This document shows positions 26,791 through 35,408 of a DNA stretch of 64,000 bases, piece by piece. The position numbers and the translations under genes were made by a program. The notes below the pieces were generated by a model. That model was not told the origin of the DNA and made no database searches. It saw only the letters and a list, made by a program, of their open reading frames with translations. The DNA comes from DFXE01 sp032054765 (GTDB lineage Bacteria > Bacteroidota > Bacteroidia > Bacteroidales > Tannerellaceae). How positions within the stretch are numbered: the first letter of the stretch is position 1; each line of letters begins with the position of its first letter. Location of the stretch: NCBI GenBank assembly GCA_032054765.1, contig DAMBSC010000002.1:248001-312000 (forward strand), read 5' to 3'.

Positions 26791-28434
26791 ATGAATAAAA
26801 ATCAGCTTAATTATCCTAATACCTATCTGCATTATGGGATAATAGCTATTGTCTGTTTTTTTTCTTTTTTTATTCATAATCGGATAATACCGGCTGACTT
26901 GATGGAAGCAAGAAACCTTGCGACTGCTCACGAAATGGTCCGTTACGGTAATTATCTTCTTCCTACTATGAATGGTGAACTCAGGCTTGAAAAACCTCCT
27001 TTACCAACCTGGATAGCTGCTGGTATTGAACATATAATCCCTGATAGTTTGGTTGCTCAACGATGTGCTGCCGGTCTCTCGGCATTTTTGATGGTTTTAT
27101 TTCTCTACCTTCTGGTTTCTCGACTTACAAGAAATAGAAATGTAGGACTTATCTCATCGTTGATTCTTGCTACTTGCTTTAATGTAATTATGATGGGGCG
27201 TACTGCCACCTGGGATATATTCACGCATAGCTTTATGTTGGGTGCTATATATTTTCTGATAATAGCTTTTGAAGAGAAAGGTGCTCAATGGAAATATTTT
27301 ATACTGACGGGGGTTTTTGCCGGTCTTTCTTTCCTGAGTAAAGGACCTGTATCTTTTTATGCTTTATTCCTACCATTTATTATAAGTTATATTATCGTTT
27401 ACCGTCCTACATTGAAAGGGAAGATAGGGCCTATTATTACAATGGCTGTAATCTGTTTGATTATTTCAACCTGGTGGATGTCTTATACCTATCTGTTTCA
27501 TAAAGAAGAATTGTTAGGGGTTATGCATAAGGAATCTTCTTCATGGTTAAATCATAATGTACGTCCATGGTATTATTATTGGAAATTCCCTGCTGAGGCC
27601 GGGATATGGGCTTTGTTCTGGGTTACGGCTATTGTTTATTTTTTCATAAACAAGCATACCGAATATAGAAAGGAATACCGTTTTTCGATGATCTGGTTAT
27701 TGGCTTCATTAATTCTTTTATCTGCTGTCCCCGAAAAGAAAACTCGTTACTTGTTACCCATATTGATACCTGGTGCAATGGTTATTGGTTTCTATTTGTA
27801 TCAGATGATTAAAGCCATGAAAACCAAAGGAGAACGAATTTATTTCAGGATTAATTCTGTCGTTATTGCTCTTATTCTTATAGGTTTACCGATCGCGCTT
27901 TACCTGATTTTCTATAGAGAAGGACAACTCTCGTTATTTGTCCTGATAGTAGCAGTTGTCTGTTCCTGGATATTAAGTATATATATTCTTCTTTCAGTTT
28001 TCGGAAAAAACGGTATACGTGCAGAGAATGTATTCAAAGCAGTTGTTTTAACTATGATAATGGTTACCACTCTTTACTTAATTCCTATTGGTAATATGTT
28101 TATCAATGAAGAACGACACAGTATCCGGCATCTACGCGCCATCAAAGAAATACAAGAATTACCCTTTTATCATAATGAAACGGAACCTCTACGAATGGAA
28201 TTGGTTTACGAATCCGGACAGCGAATACGCCCATTAGATATTTCAAATATTGATGAAATAAAAAGAGCTCTTCCTTTTGTTTTAGTAAGTGAACAACCTA
28301 TCTCCAACCTGATGTCTGACAAAGAGGTAAATATAGAGCCGATAGGTACATTTGATAATAATTGGAGAAAAACAGGTCATAAGAGATATAATCCTACTTT
28401 AGTTAAAGAAGTAGCTATCATTAGGGCAAAATAA
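26791..28434 (+). CDS. ArnT/PMT-like membrane glycosyltransferase (GT39/GT83 type)
   Basis: A ~547-residue membrane protein with about 12 transmembrane segments. It shows the luminal acidic motif of ArnT-type enzymes in PADLMEARNLATAHEMV, then GELRLEKPPLPTW and SFLSKGPVSFY. The ATG at 26791 is used because longer in-frame starts lie upstream of the promoter. It would transfer a sugar from a polyprenyl-phosphate donor to lipid A or another envelope acceptor in the periplasm. The next genes supply a GT2 donor enzyme and a UDP-uronate epimerase, so the sugar may be a uronic acid. Confidence 0.85.
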   Translation: MNKNQLNYPNTYLHYGIIAIVCFFSFFIHNRIIPADLMEARNLATAHEMVRYGNYLLPTMNGELRLEKPPLPTWIAAGIEHIIPDSLVAQRCAAGLSAFLMVLFLYLLVSRLTRNRNVGLISSLILATCFNVIMMGRTATWDIFTHSFMLGAIYFLIIAFEEKGAQWKYFILTGVFAGLSFLSKGPVSFYALFLPFIISYIIVYRPTLKGKIGPIITMAVICLIISTWWMSYTYLFHKEELLGVMHKESSSWLNHNVRPWYYYWKFPAEAGIWALFWVTAIVYFFINKHTEYRKEYRFSMIWLLASLILLSAVPEKKTRYLLPILIPGAMVIGFYLYQMIKAMKTKGERIYFRINSVVIALILIGLPIALYLIFYREGQLSLFVLIVAVVCSWILSIYILLSVFGKNGIRAENVFKAVVLTMIMVTTLYLIPIGNMFINEERHSIRHLRAIKEIQELPFYHNETEPLRMELVYESGQRIRPLDISNIDEIKRALPFVLVSEQPISNLMSDKEVNIEPIGTFDNNWRKTGHKRYNPTLVKEVAIIRAK

Positions 28435-28445
28435 AAGTAAGTGAT

Positions 28446-29177
28446 ATGAATAATACCGGTAAATATGAATTTTGTATTATCGTACCTATTTATAATGAGG
28501 AAGACAATATTACCCGGTTAGCTCAAACCCTCTCGGAATATATCAATAAAGCATCTGTTGAAACCTGTGTATTGTTTGTGAATGACGGATCAAAAGATGA
28601 TAGCCTGGATAAGATGAAAGAAGCATGCACAGAATATGAAAACTTCTTTTATATTGGTTTTGAAAGTAATTGCGGATTAAGTGCAGCCATAAAAGCGGGC
28701 ATTGATGTCGCTCAATCTCCTTATGTAGGTTATATAGATGCCGATTTGCAGACATCCCCTGAAGATTTCGAACGATTACTTCCCTATCGAAGTGAATTCG
28801 AATTAGTAACGGGTATCCGTACAGGCAGAAAAGATTCGTTTGGAAAACGTTTATCTTCTAAAATCGCTAATAGTTTCCGCCGTATGATGACAAAAGATGA
28901 TGCTGAGGATACCGGTTGTCCGCTAAAAGTCATAAATACTACATATGCCAAACGGATACCTTTTTTCACGGGTATGCATCGTTTTCTGCCGGCATTAATA
29001 TTATTACAAAAAGGGAAAGTAAAGCAACTACCGGTTCGCCATTTTGAAAGGATTGCCGGTAAATCTAAATTTCATCTTTGGAACAGGTTACTAGGCCCAT
29101 TTAAAGATTGCTTTGCCTACCGCTGGATGAAAAAACGATATATCAATTATACGATAGAAACAACCAATATTAAATAG
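28446..29177 (+). CDS. Glycosyltransferase family 2 (polyprenyl-phosphate sugar synthase-like)
   Basis: A 243-residue GT-A enzyme with VPIYNEEDNITRL, VNDGSKDDS and the metal site YIDADLQTSPEDF. There are no C-terminal membrane segments, as in dolichol-phosphate-mannose synthase and RgtE-like enzymes. It likely loads a sugar from a nucleotide donor onto polyprenyl phosphate for the ArnT-like transferase 11 bp upstream. Confidence 0.85.
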   Translation: MNNTGKYEFCIIVPIYNEEDNITRLAQTLSEYINKASVETCVLFVNDGSKDDSLDKMKEACTEYENFFYIGFESNCGLSAAIKAGIDVAQSPYVGYIDADLQTSPEDFERLLPYRSEFELVTGIRTGRKDSFGKRLSSKIANSFRRMMTKDDAEDTGCPLKVINTTYAKRIPFFTGMHRFLPALILLQKGKVKQLPVRHFERIAGKSKFHLWNRLLGPFKDCFAYRWMKKRYINYTIETTNIK

Positions 29178-29191
29178 AGTCAGCGTAGAAA

Positions 29192-29830
29192 GTGGAGAAT
29201 TTCTGGTATTTCGGATTGGGATTTTTAGCGCAGGGGCTCTTTTCTGCAAGAATGTTTATTCAATGGATTTTGTCGGAAAAATCACGAAAAGTAGTTTCTC
29301 CGATGATCTATTGGCAGCTTAGCCTACTGGCTTCTTTTTTGCTCTATATTTATGGCTGGCTGCGTGAAGACTTTGCTATTATATTAGGGCAAATATTTTC
29401 ATATTATATATATATATGGAATATTAATATCAAAAATGGTTGGAAAACTATTCCTCCGTTTATACGCTTTATTATATTAATCACTCCATTGGTTGTTTTC
29501 AGCATGTTTTTAATAAATAAAAAAGGAAGCCTGAATGAATTATTTGATGAAGATATTCCTTTATGGTTACTTATTTTTGGTTCAATCGGCCAAATTATTT
29601 TTACCTTGCGTTTTGTTTACCAATGGTGGTATTCGCGATCAAAAGGAGAGTCTTTACTTCCTGCTATGTTCTGGATTTTAAGTTTGATAGGTTCTTCTTG
29701 CATTATTTCATACGGAATTTTCAGAAAAGATCCTGTACTTATACTTGGGCAAAGTGCCGGATTTCTGACCTATTCGCGTAATATATTTTTATCAAGAAAA
29801 AGCACTCATGAAAATATTAATAACGGGTAG
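29192..29830 (+). CDS. Membrane protein with two LAB_N domains
   Basis: A 212-residue protein starting at GTG, with about six membrane segments arranged as two copies of the lipid-A synthase N-terminal domain (LAB_N): GLFSARMFIQWILSEK in the first and IIFTLRFVYQWWYSRSKGE in the second. LAB_N proteins occur beside polyprenyl-sugar and lipid A modification genes, possibly helping donor lipid flipping or binding; no reaction is proven. Its end overlaps the epimerase start by 23 bp. Confidence 0.85.
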   Translation: MENFWYFGLGFLAQGLFSARMFIQWILSEKSRKVVSPMIYWQLSLLASFLLYIYGWLREDFAIILGQIFSYYIYIWNINIKNGWKTIPPFIRFIILITPLVVFSMFLINKKGSLNELFDEDIPLWLLIFGSIGQIIFTLRFVYQWWYSRSKGESLLPAMFWILSLIGSSCIISYGIFRKDPVLILGQSAGFLTYSRNIFLSRKSTHENINNG

Positions 29831-30827
29831 TGCCGGTTTTATTGGGTTTCATTTGGTAAAGAAACTTTCCGGACAGAAAAATATGGAGATTGTCGGGATA
29901 GATAACATTAACGATTATTACGATGTAAATCTTAAGTATGCACGTTTACAACAAAGTGGTATAAATCCGAAAGATATTCAGTCAAATAATTCTGTGAAGA
30001 GTACTATTTATCCGAACTATCTATTTTATAAAACTGATATTTCTGATTATAAAGCCTTAAATAAGCTATTTGATGAATATTCATTTGATTTTGTAATTAA
30101 TATGGCTGCACAAGCCGGAGTACGCTATTCTATAGAAAATCCTCATGCCTATATACAATCAAACATTGTAGGTTTTACTAATATACTGGAATGTTGCCGG
30201 CACCATAAAATCAAGCATCTCATCTATGCTTCCAGTTCTTCCGTCTATGGAATGAATAGCAAAATACCTTTTACCGAATCTGATGATACGGACCATCCTG
30301 TTAGTATTTATGCTGCTACAAAAAAGAGCGATGAATTATTGGCGCATTCGTACAGCCATCTATTCCATTTACCGACAACCGGTGTTCGTTTATTCACCGT
30401 ATACGGACCATGGGGCAGACCGGATATGGCTCCGATGTTGTTTGCTAAAGCTATCAATGAAGAACAGCCTATCAAAGTTTTTAATCATGGAAATATGCGA
30501 AGAGACTTCACATATGTTGATGATATTGTAGATGGGATTACCGGACTTATTCCACTAATACCCAAAAGTGATTCTGATCGACCATTTTATCAATTGTTTA
30601 ATATCGGAAATTCCAAACCTATAGACTTACTATCTTTCATTTCAATATTGGAAAAAAATATGGGGAAAAAAGCTATTTTAGAGATGCTACCTATGCAACC
30701 AGGGGATGTCCCTGTCACTTATGCTGATACCTCTCATTTAGAAAAAAACATTCCTTATACACCCAAGTTTACAATCGAAAAAAGTATTCCGGTTTTCATT
30801 GATTGGTTCAACAATTGGAGCCAATAA
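29808..30827 (+). CDS. UDP-glucuronate 4-epimerase-like NAD-dependent epimerase
   Basis: A 339-residue extended short-chain dehydrogenase. It has the NAD site ITGSAGFIGFHL, the IDNINDYYDVNLKYARL stretch typical of UDP-glucuronate 4-epimerases, AAQAGVRYSIENP and the catalytic SIYAATKKSDE. It would make UDP-galacturonate from UDP-glucuronate. As the last gene of the cluster it points to uronic acid decoration of lipid A or another envelope glycan. Confidence 0.85.
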   Translation: MKILITGSAGFIGFHLVKKLSGQKNMEIVGIDNINDYYDVNLKYARLQQSGINPKDIQSNNSVKSTIYPNYLFYKTDISDYKALNKLFDEYSFDFVINMAAQAGVRYSIENPHAYIQSNIVGFTNILECCRHHKIKHLIYASSSSVYGMNSKIPFTESDDTDHPVSIYAATKKSDELLAHSYSHLFHLPTTGVRLFTVYGPWGRPDMAPMLFAKAINEEQPIKVFNHGNMRRDFTYVDDIVDGITGLIPLIPKSDSDRPFYQLFNIGNSKPIDLLSFISILEKNMGKKAILEMLPMQPGDVPVTYADTSHLEKNIPYTPKFTIEKSIPVFIDWFNNWSQ

Positions 30828-30890
30828 ATGCTATACAACATACTTAACGTATTTTTGCATATAAGATTTACTCATTTGTTGTGTTCAATG

Positions 30891-30953
30891 TATATTTGTT
30901 TCAAATCTGAAACATTGTTTCAAATATGGAAAACACAATTCCAAATCTGGAAA
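30891..30953 (+). promoter_or_regulatory. iclR promoter region with three operator palindromes
   Basis: The -7 box TATATTTG (30891-30898) abuts three palindromes with centres at 30905.5, 30925.5 and 30945.5, exactly 20 bp apart. They are GTTTCAAATCTGAAAC, TTTCAAATATGGAAA and TTCCAAATCTGGAA. The second covers the ATG and the third lies inside codons 5-9. The motif resembles known IclR-family operators, so this is likely self-repression. Confidence 0.7.
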
Positions 30954-31735
30954 AAACAGAAGAAAGCTACAAAGTACCAAACCTAGAAAAGGGAATTGCT
31001 GTACTGGAATATTTATCACATCAGCCATTAGGTGAGACTTTACAAGATATTAAAGTCGCTTTGGATATATCCCAGACAACAGCTTACCGTATCCTCAACA
31101 CATTGGTTCGTTTAGGGTATTTACTCTATAATGAGGATACTAAACGATATAAGCTTTCCCGCAAGTTGCTTACCCTTGGGTTTCGCTCTTTAAATGAACA
31201 TAACCTGATGGAAACAGTATTACCCCGTTTACGGGATTTACGGGATAAAGTAAAAGAGACAGCTTGTTTTGGTGTATTAGGTAGCCAAAAAGGCATATTT
31301 ATTGAACAAGCTCAAGGACATCATACATTCCGGTTTGTTTTATCACCGGGTAAACCATTTGACTTGCATTGTTCGGCCCCTGGTAAAGCTATAATGGCTT
31401 ATCTTCCTCATACGGTGCGTGAACGTTATCTTTCTTATATGGAATTTACCTGCTATAATGAACGTACGATTACCAGCCGTGAGATGTATCTGGATGAACT
31501 GGAAAGAGTACGTAAATATGGATATGCCCTCGATAATGAAGAAGAAATGAGCGGAGTGATATGCGTAGGAGCACCTGTATTCAATTATACAGGTTATCCG
31601 TGTGGAGCTATATGGATATCAGGTCCTAAAGACAGATTATCCAAGGAGGTCATTAAAACCTCAGCAAAACATATAATGGATATAACAAAGCTGATTTCAA
31701 TTGAATTAGGATATAGTAAAACAAAAAAAACATAA
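30926..31735 (+). CDS. IclR-family transcriptional regulator
   Basis: A 269-residue regulator with an N-terminal winged helix (~20-85; LEKGIAVLEYLSHQ, SQTTAYRILNTLVRLGYL) and a C-terminal effector-binding domain (~95-260; LHCSAPGKAIMAYLP, SGVICVGAPVFNYTGYPCGAIWI). The DNA around its start carries three likely operators. It is the first gene of a 14-kb same-strand locus and probably controls it in response to a small carbohydrate or acid. Confidence 0.93.
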   Translation: MENTIPNLEKTEESYKVPNLEKGIAVLEYLSHQPLGETLQDIKVALDISQTTAYRILNTLVRLGYLLYNEDTKRYKLSRKLLTLGFRSLNEHNLMETVLPRLRDLRDKVKETACFGVLGSQKGIFIEQAQGHHTFRFVLSPGKPFDLHCSAPGKAIMAYLPHTVRERYLSYMEFTCYNERTITSREMYLDELERVRKYGYALDNEEEMSGVICVGAPVFNYTGYPCGAIWISGPKDRLSKEVIKTSAKHIMDITKLISIELGYSKTKKT

Positions 31736-31743
31736 TATATACT

Positions 31744-33516
31744 ATGAATACATCTGGAAAAAAACTTAAACGTTTTTGGTTATTTAACTTCATTTTTGCA
31801 AGTATGGCAACAATCTCTTTTGCCAATTCTCCTTTTTTTACAACTGATATAGCAATGAATGATAAAGGAGAAATGTTACTTTCTCAAAAAGGATTGAAAA
31901 GGGTTGATTTATTTTCGCCAGAAGGAAAGTTAATGCGTTCCTATCCGATAGATGAAGTGCCTACCGGTATATTATTGGATGGAAATAAAGCATATGTCAC
32001 TACATTTGAAAAAACAGGCAAACTCCAAATTTTAGATCTGGAATCGGGAAAAATAGAAGGAACTATTATTACAGGCTCAGGGGCATGTTACCCGATATTT
32101 AGTCCTGACAAAAAAAAGATATATGTAAGTAATCAGTTTTCGGCCACCATATCAGAAGTCGATCCTGAGAGTAAACAGGTGCTACGTACTGTCAAAGTAT
32201 TACGTGAACCTAAATCTGCGGTATTCAGCAAAGATGGCAAATATCTTTTTGTAGCAAATTTTTTACCAGCTCAACGAGCTGATCTGGATTTTGTCACATC
32301 ATGTGTTTCTGTTATTGACATGAATACGTTTACTAAAGTAAAAGATATCCCTTTAGCTAACGGTAGTAATGCGCTTAGAGGCATTTGTGTAACACCTGAC
32401 GGTAAATACATATACGTATCGCATAATCTTGGACGCTTCACTGTACCAACTTCTCAATTACAACAGGGCTGGATGAATACAAGTGCTTTCAGTATAATTG
32501 ACGCATCCAAACAAGAGTTCTTAGGTGCCGTGTTGGTGGATGAGCCGGAAAGAGGTGCTGCCGGTATATGGAGTATTGATTGTAATGATGAATTATTGTT
32601 TATTACACATTCAGGGACTCATGAGGTAAGTATTATTGACCATAAAGCTATGCTTAAAAAGTTTGAAGCATACCCCAATAAAGAAGTATTGGATTATGAT
32701 CTCCGCTTTCTTTATGGTTTACGCGAACGTATTCAGTTACAAGGAAACGGGCCGCGAAATATGATTTTGAAAGATGATAAACTATTCATACCTACTTATT
32801 TTGCAGATATACTGAATATTGTAGATATAAATGCTTATACTGTAAATGCGATAGAATTAAATCCGGGTAGAATAGAAACCAATGAACATAAGGGAGAAAG
32901 ATATTTTAACGATGCAAAAAATTGTTTCCAGGAATGGCAGAGTTGTAATGGATGCCATCCGGGAGAAGCTCGTATGGACGCTATGAATTGGGATTTAATG
33001 AACGATGGTGTAGGTAATTCAAAGAATTGCAAAAGTTTACTTTATAGCCATGTGACTCCTCCTTCTATGATTTCAGGTATTCGGGCTAAAGCAGAAATTG
33101 CCGTTCATAAAGGTTTTACCCATATACAATTTTATGATATAAGTGAAGAAGAGTCAGCATGTGTAGATGATTATCTGAAAGCATTACGTCCGGTACCCAG
33201 TCCGTATCTGGTAAATGGAGAATTGTCTGATAAAGCCAAAGAAGGTAGAAAGGTCTTTGAAAAGTATAATTGCGGCAGTTGTCATAGCGGACCTTATTAT
33301 ACAGACATGAAGCTGCATAGGATTGGAGAAGATATCGAATTCGAAAAGGGATGGGATACTCCTACTTTAATAGAAGTTTGGCGAACGGCTCCTTACTTAT
33401 TCGATGGCCGGGCAGCTACGATGGAAGATGTTTTTGAAGTACACAAACATGGTATAAATAAAAAAATCACAAAAAAAGAAGTTGAAGCCTTAGCTGAATA
33501 TGTAAATTCACTATAA
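31744..33516 (+). CDS. Periplasmic YVTN beta-propeller protein with two CxxCH haem sites
   Basis: A 590-residue exported protein. The signal peptide ends near ISFANS. Residues ~30-380 form a YVTN/Lvp-type beta propeller (DKKKIYVSNQFSATISEVDP, DGKYIYVSHNLG). The C-terminal ~200 residues resemble di-haem cytochrome c peroxidase or MauG proteins, with CNGCH (~403) and CGSCH (~507) haem-binding motifs. It likely passes electrons in the periplasm. Its haem needs would be served by the ResB-CcsA gene further down the locus. It lies 8 bp after iclR. Confidence 0.85.
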   Translation: MNTSGKKLKRFWLFNFIFASMATISFANSPFFTTDIAMNDKGEMLLSQKGLKRVDLFSPEGKLMRSYPIDEVPTGILLDGNKAYVTTFEKTGKLQILDLESGKIEGTIITGSGACYPIFSPDKKKIYVSNQFSATISEVDPESKQVLRTVKVLREPKSAVFSKDGKYLFVANFLPAQRADLDFVTSCVSVIDMNTFTKVKDIPLANGSNALRGICVTPDGKYIYVSHNLGRFTVPTSQLQQGWMNTSAFSIIDASKQEFLGAVLVDEPERGAAGIWSIDCNDELLFITHSGTHEVSIIDHKAMLKKFEAYPNKEVLDYDLRFLYGLRERIQLQGNGPRNMILKDDKLFIPTYFADILNIVDINAYTVNAIELNPGRIETNEHKGERYFNDAKNCFQEWQSCNGCHPGEARMDAMNWDLMNDGVGNSKNCKSLLYSHVTPPSMISGIRAKAEIAVHKGFTHIQFYDISEEESACVDDYLKALRPVPSPYLVNGELSDKAKEGRKVFEKYNCGSCHSGPYYTDMKLHRIGEDIEFEKGWDTPTLIEVWRTAPYLFDGRAATMEDVFEVHKHGINKKITKKEVEALAEYVNSL

Positions 33517-33527
33517 ATACTGATGAA

Positions 33528-34622
33528 ATGAACTATTGCGATAAGATAAAATACAGAATACTAAAAACGGCAAAAGCGAGTTTCCCGGAAATGGTGGACG
33601 CTCTTTTAGCGCTAATACCTAAGGATGAGTCCATCCTGAGATTGGCTTTTTTCGGAACACCACACACTAACGAAGAATATGTAAATCGCCGGACAATTTT
33701 ATGGGATAAGGTTCATGCTTATTATGGGGATCAAGAACCAACTTTATCATATGTCTCTCAACCACCCTTAGATGCTTCTTTAATTCTTGAAGTACATAGC
33801 TTCCTTCCGGACAAGAATGATAGTATTATTTATAAAACCCTTAACGGATATCCGTATGTTATTTTGGAGAATAAAGAAGGACGTTTCTTATTTGCCGGAG
33901 GTTTTCAAGGTGATGTCATCAATGATTCAATAGATAAACAATCGAAAGAAGTTTTTAGCTTAATACATGGCTTATTAGAATTAGAGAACTTTCCTATAAA
34001 CAGTATTGTACGACAATGGAATTATATTGAGCAAATTACAAGCTTTCAGGTTGACGATCAGAATTATCAAAGTTTTAATAATGCTCGTAGCGACTTTTAT
34101 GGTAAAACAACCTGGACCAATGGTTATCCCGCTGCCACCGGCATAGGAGCTAATCTGGGAGGAATATTAGTGGATTTAGATGTAGCTATATTTACATCTC
34201 CTGATGCATTTGTTACCCCTATTGATAATAAGCTTCAGATAGCGGCCCACGCTTATTCTGAAAAAGTATTAGAAAAGGCGCAAACTCAAAAGGCTACTCC
34301 TAAATTCGAACGTGCAAAAAGTATGACATTCGACGGTCGTCGAGTAATATATATTTCAGGTACAGCAGCTATCCGTGGAGAAGAAAGTCTGAAAGGAGTT
34401 GGATTAGAAAAGCAACTTCATATTACAATGGAAAATATCTCTCAGCTCACTGGTGATGCTAAATTGGTAATGCTTCGAGTATATTTGAAAAACAAAAACG
34501 ATTATGAATTATCAGAAAAGCTGATGAACGAATACAATCTTTCTATTCCAATTTCTTATATGTGTGCAGATGTATGCAGAGATGAATTATTGATTGAAAT
34601 AGAAGGTATGGCGGTTGAATAA
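33528..34622 (+). CDS. RidA-fold protein related to FkbO/Hyg5 chorismatases
   Basis: A 364-residue protein without a signal peptide. Layout and motifs (SIVRQWNYIEQI; NNARSDFYGKTTW; YPAATGIGANLGG; VIYISGTAAIRGEES) resemble the chorismatase-like branch of the YjgF/RidA superfamily, with a C-terminal RidA-type half. Whether it acts on chorismate, an enamine or another keto acid is unknown. It sits 11 bp after the cytochrome gene in the IclR locus. Confidence 0.65.
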   Translation: MNYCDKIKYRILKTAKASFPEMVDALLALIPKDESILRLAFFGTPHTNEEYVNRRTILWDKVHAYYGDQEPTLSYVSQPPLDASLILEVHSFLPDKNDSIIYKTLNGYPYVILENKEGRFLFAGGFQGDVINDSIDKQSKEVFSLIHGLLELENFPINSIVRQWNYIEQITSFQVDDQNYQSFNNARSDFYGKTTWTNGYPAATGIGANLGGILVDLDVAIFTSPDAFVTPIDNKLQIAAHAYSEKVLEKAQTQKATPKFERAKSMTFDGRRVIYISGTAAIRGEESLKGVGLEKQLHITMENISQLTGDAKLVMLRVYLKNKNDYELSEKLMNEYNLSIPISYMCADVCRDELLIEIEGMAVE

Positions 34623-34666
34623 TAGACGTAATAATAAAAGAATATTTACATATAAAGCAATGAGTT

Positions 34667-35380
34667 ATGAAAACACTGTCTTACTTAAAAACATTTGGAT
34701 TGGGAATAGCTTTATTCTCGGTCGTAGCTTGTACAAACAAAACTGCATCAACAGATAAAACTTGCTGCAGTGACTCTGATGGGACTACTAATAGTATAAA
34801 TAAGAAAGAAATGAAGTATTCAAAAAAGTACACAAATGCCGATTTCTATACAGACGGCAAATTTAATGAGGATGTTGCCATTAAGGCATATAAAGACATG
34901 TTTGAATTCTATGATATTCCATTTACTAAATTCCTGGAAGAAAATTTCTGGGTAGCAGAATTTGGAGTAGGAGATTTTGAAAATGTAGGAATGGGTGGCG
35001 TATTCTGGGTAAACGATCAGGAACATGGCTATTTTGCTCACGCAATTTATCTTCTTCCCGGCCAAATGATTCCTGAACATGCACATGTTAAGACAGAATT
35101 CCCTGCTAAATTCGAATCATGGATGGTGACTAAAGGTTGGTGTTATAACTTCTCTGAAATAGGTGATGAAACCCCAAATGCACCTGCTATACCGGCGTCA
35201 CATGGTCCGATAAAAAGTAAAGCTTTTGTAGTTCAAAACGTTGGGGATATCGTTCATTTGAAAAAAGAAGAATCATTCCATTTCTTAATGGCAGGACCGG
35301 AAGGTGCTATTGTTGACGAATGGGCATGTTATCATGATGGTGCAGGGTTGCGTTTTACCAACCCTAAAGCTAAGTTATAA
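34667..35380 (+). CDS. Cupin-domain lipoprotein (D-lyxose isomerase-like)
   Basis: A 237-residue lipoprotein (ALFSVVACTNK) with a Cys/Ser-rich linker and then a cupin barrel. Metal ligands are suggested by IPEHAHVKTEFPAKFESW and SFHFLMAGPEGAIVDEW. The arrangement resembles D-lyxose isomerase-type cupins, but the export to the periplasm is unusual for an isomerase. Substrate unknown. Part of the IclR locus. Confidence 0.7.
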   Translation: MKTLSYLKTFGLGIALFSVVACTNKTASTDKTCCSDSDGTTNSINKKEMKYSKKYTNADFYTDGKFNEDVAIKAYKDMFEFYDIPFTKFLEENFWVAEFGVGDFENVGMGGVFWVNDQEHGYFAHAIYLLPGQMIPEHAHVKTEFPAKFESWMVTKGWCYNFSEIGDETPNAPAIPASHGPIKSKAFVVQNVGDIVHLKKEESFHFLMAGPEGAIVDEWACYHDGAGLRFTNPKAKL

Positions 35381-35408
35381 TTAAGAGGAAAATCTTAAAA
35401 ATAAACAC

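Noticed and set aside
30898..30953. A fourth HU-HIG array at the iclR start
   Set aside because: There are three sites with 20-bp spacing, a motif typical of IclR-family operators, and no HU-HIG gene alongside.
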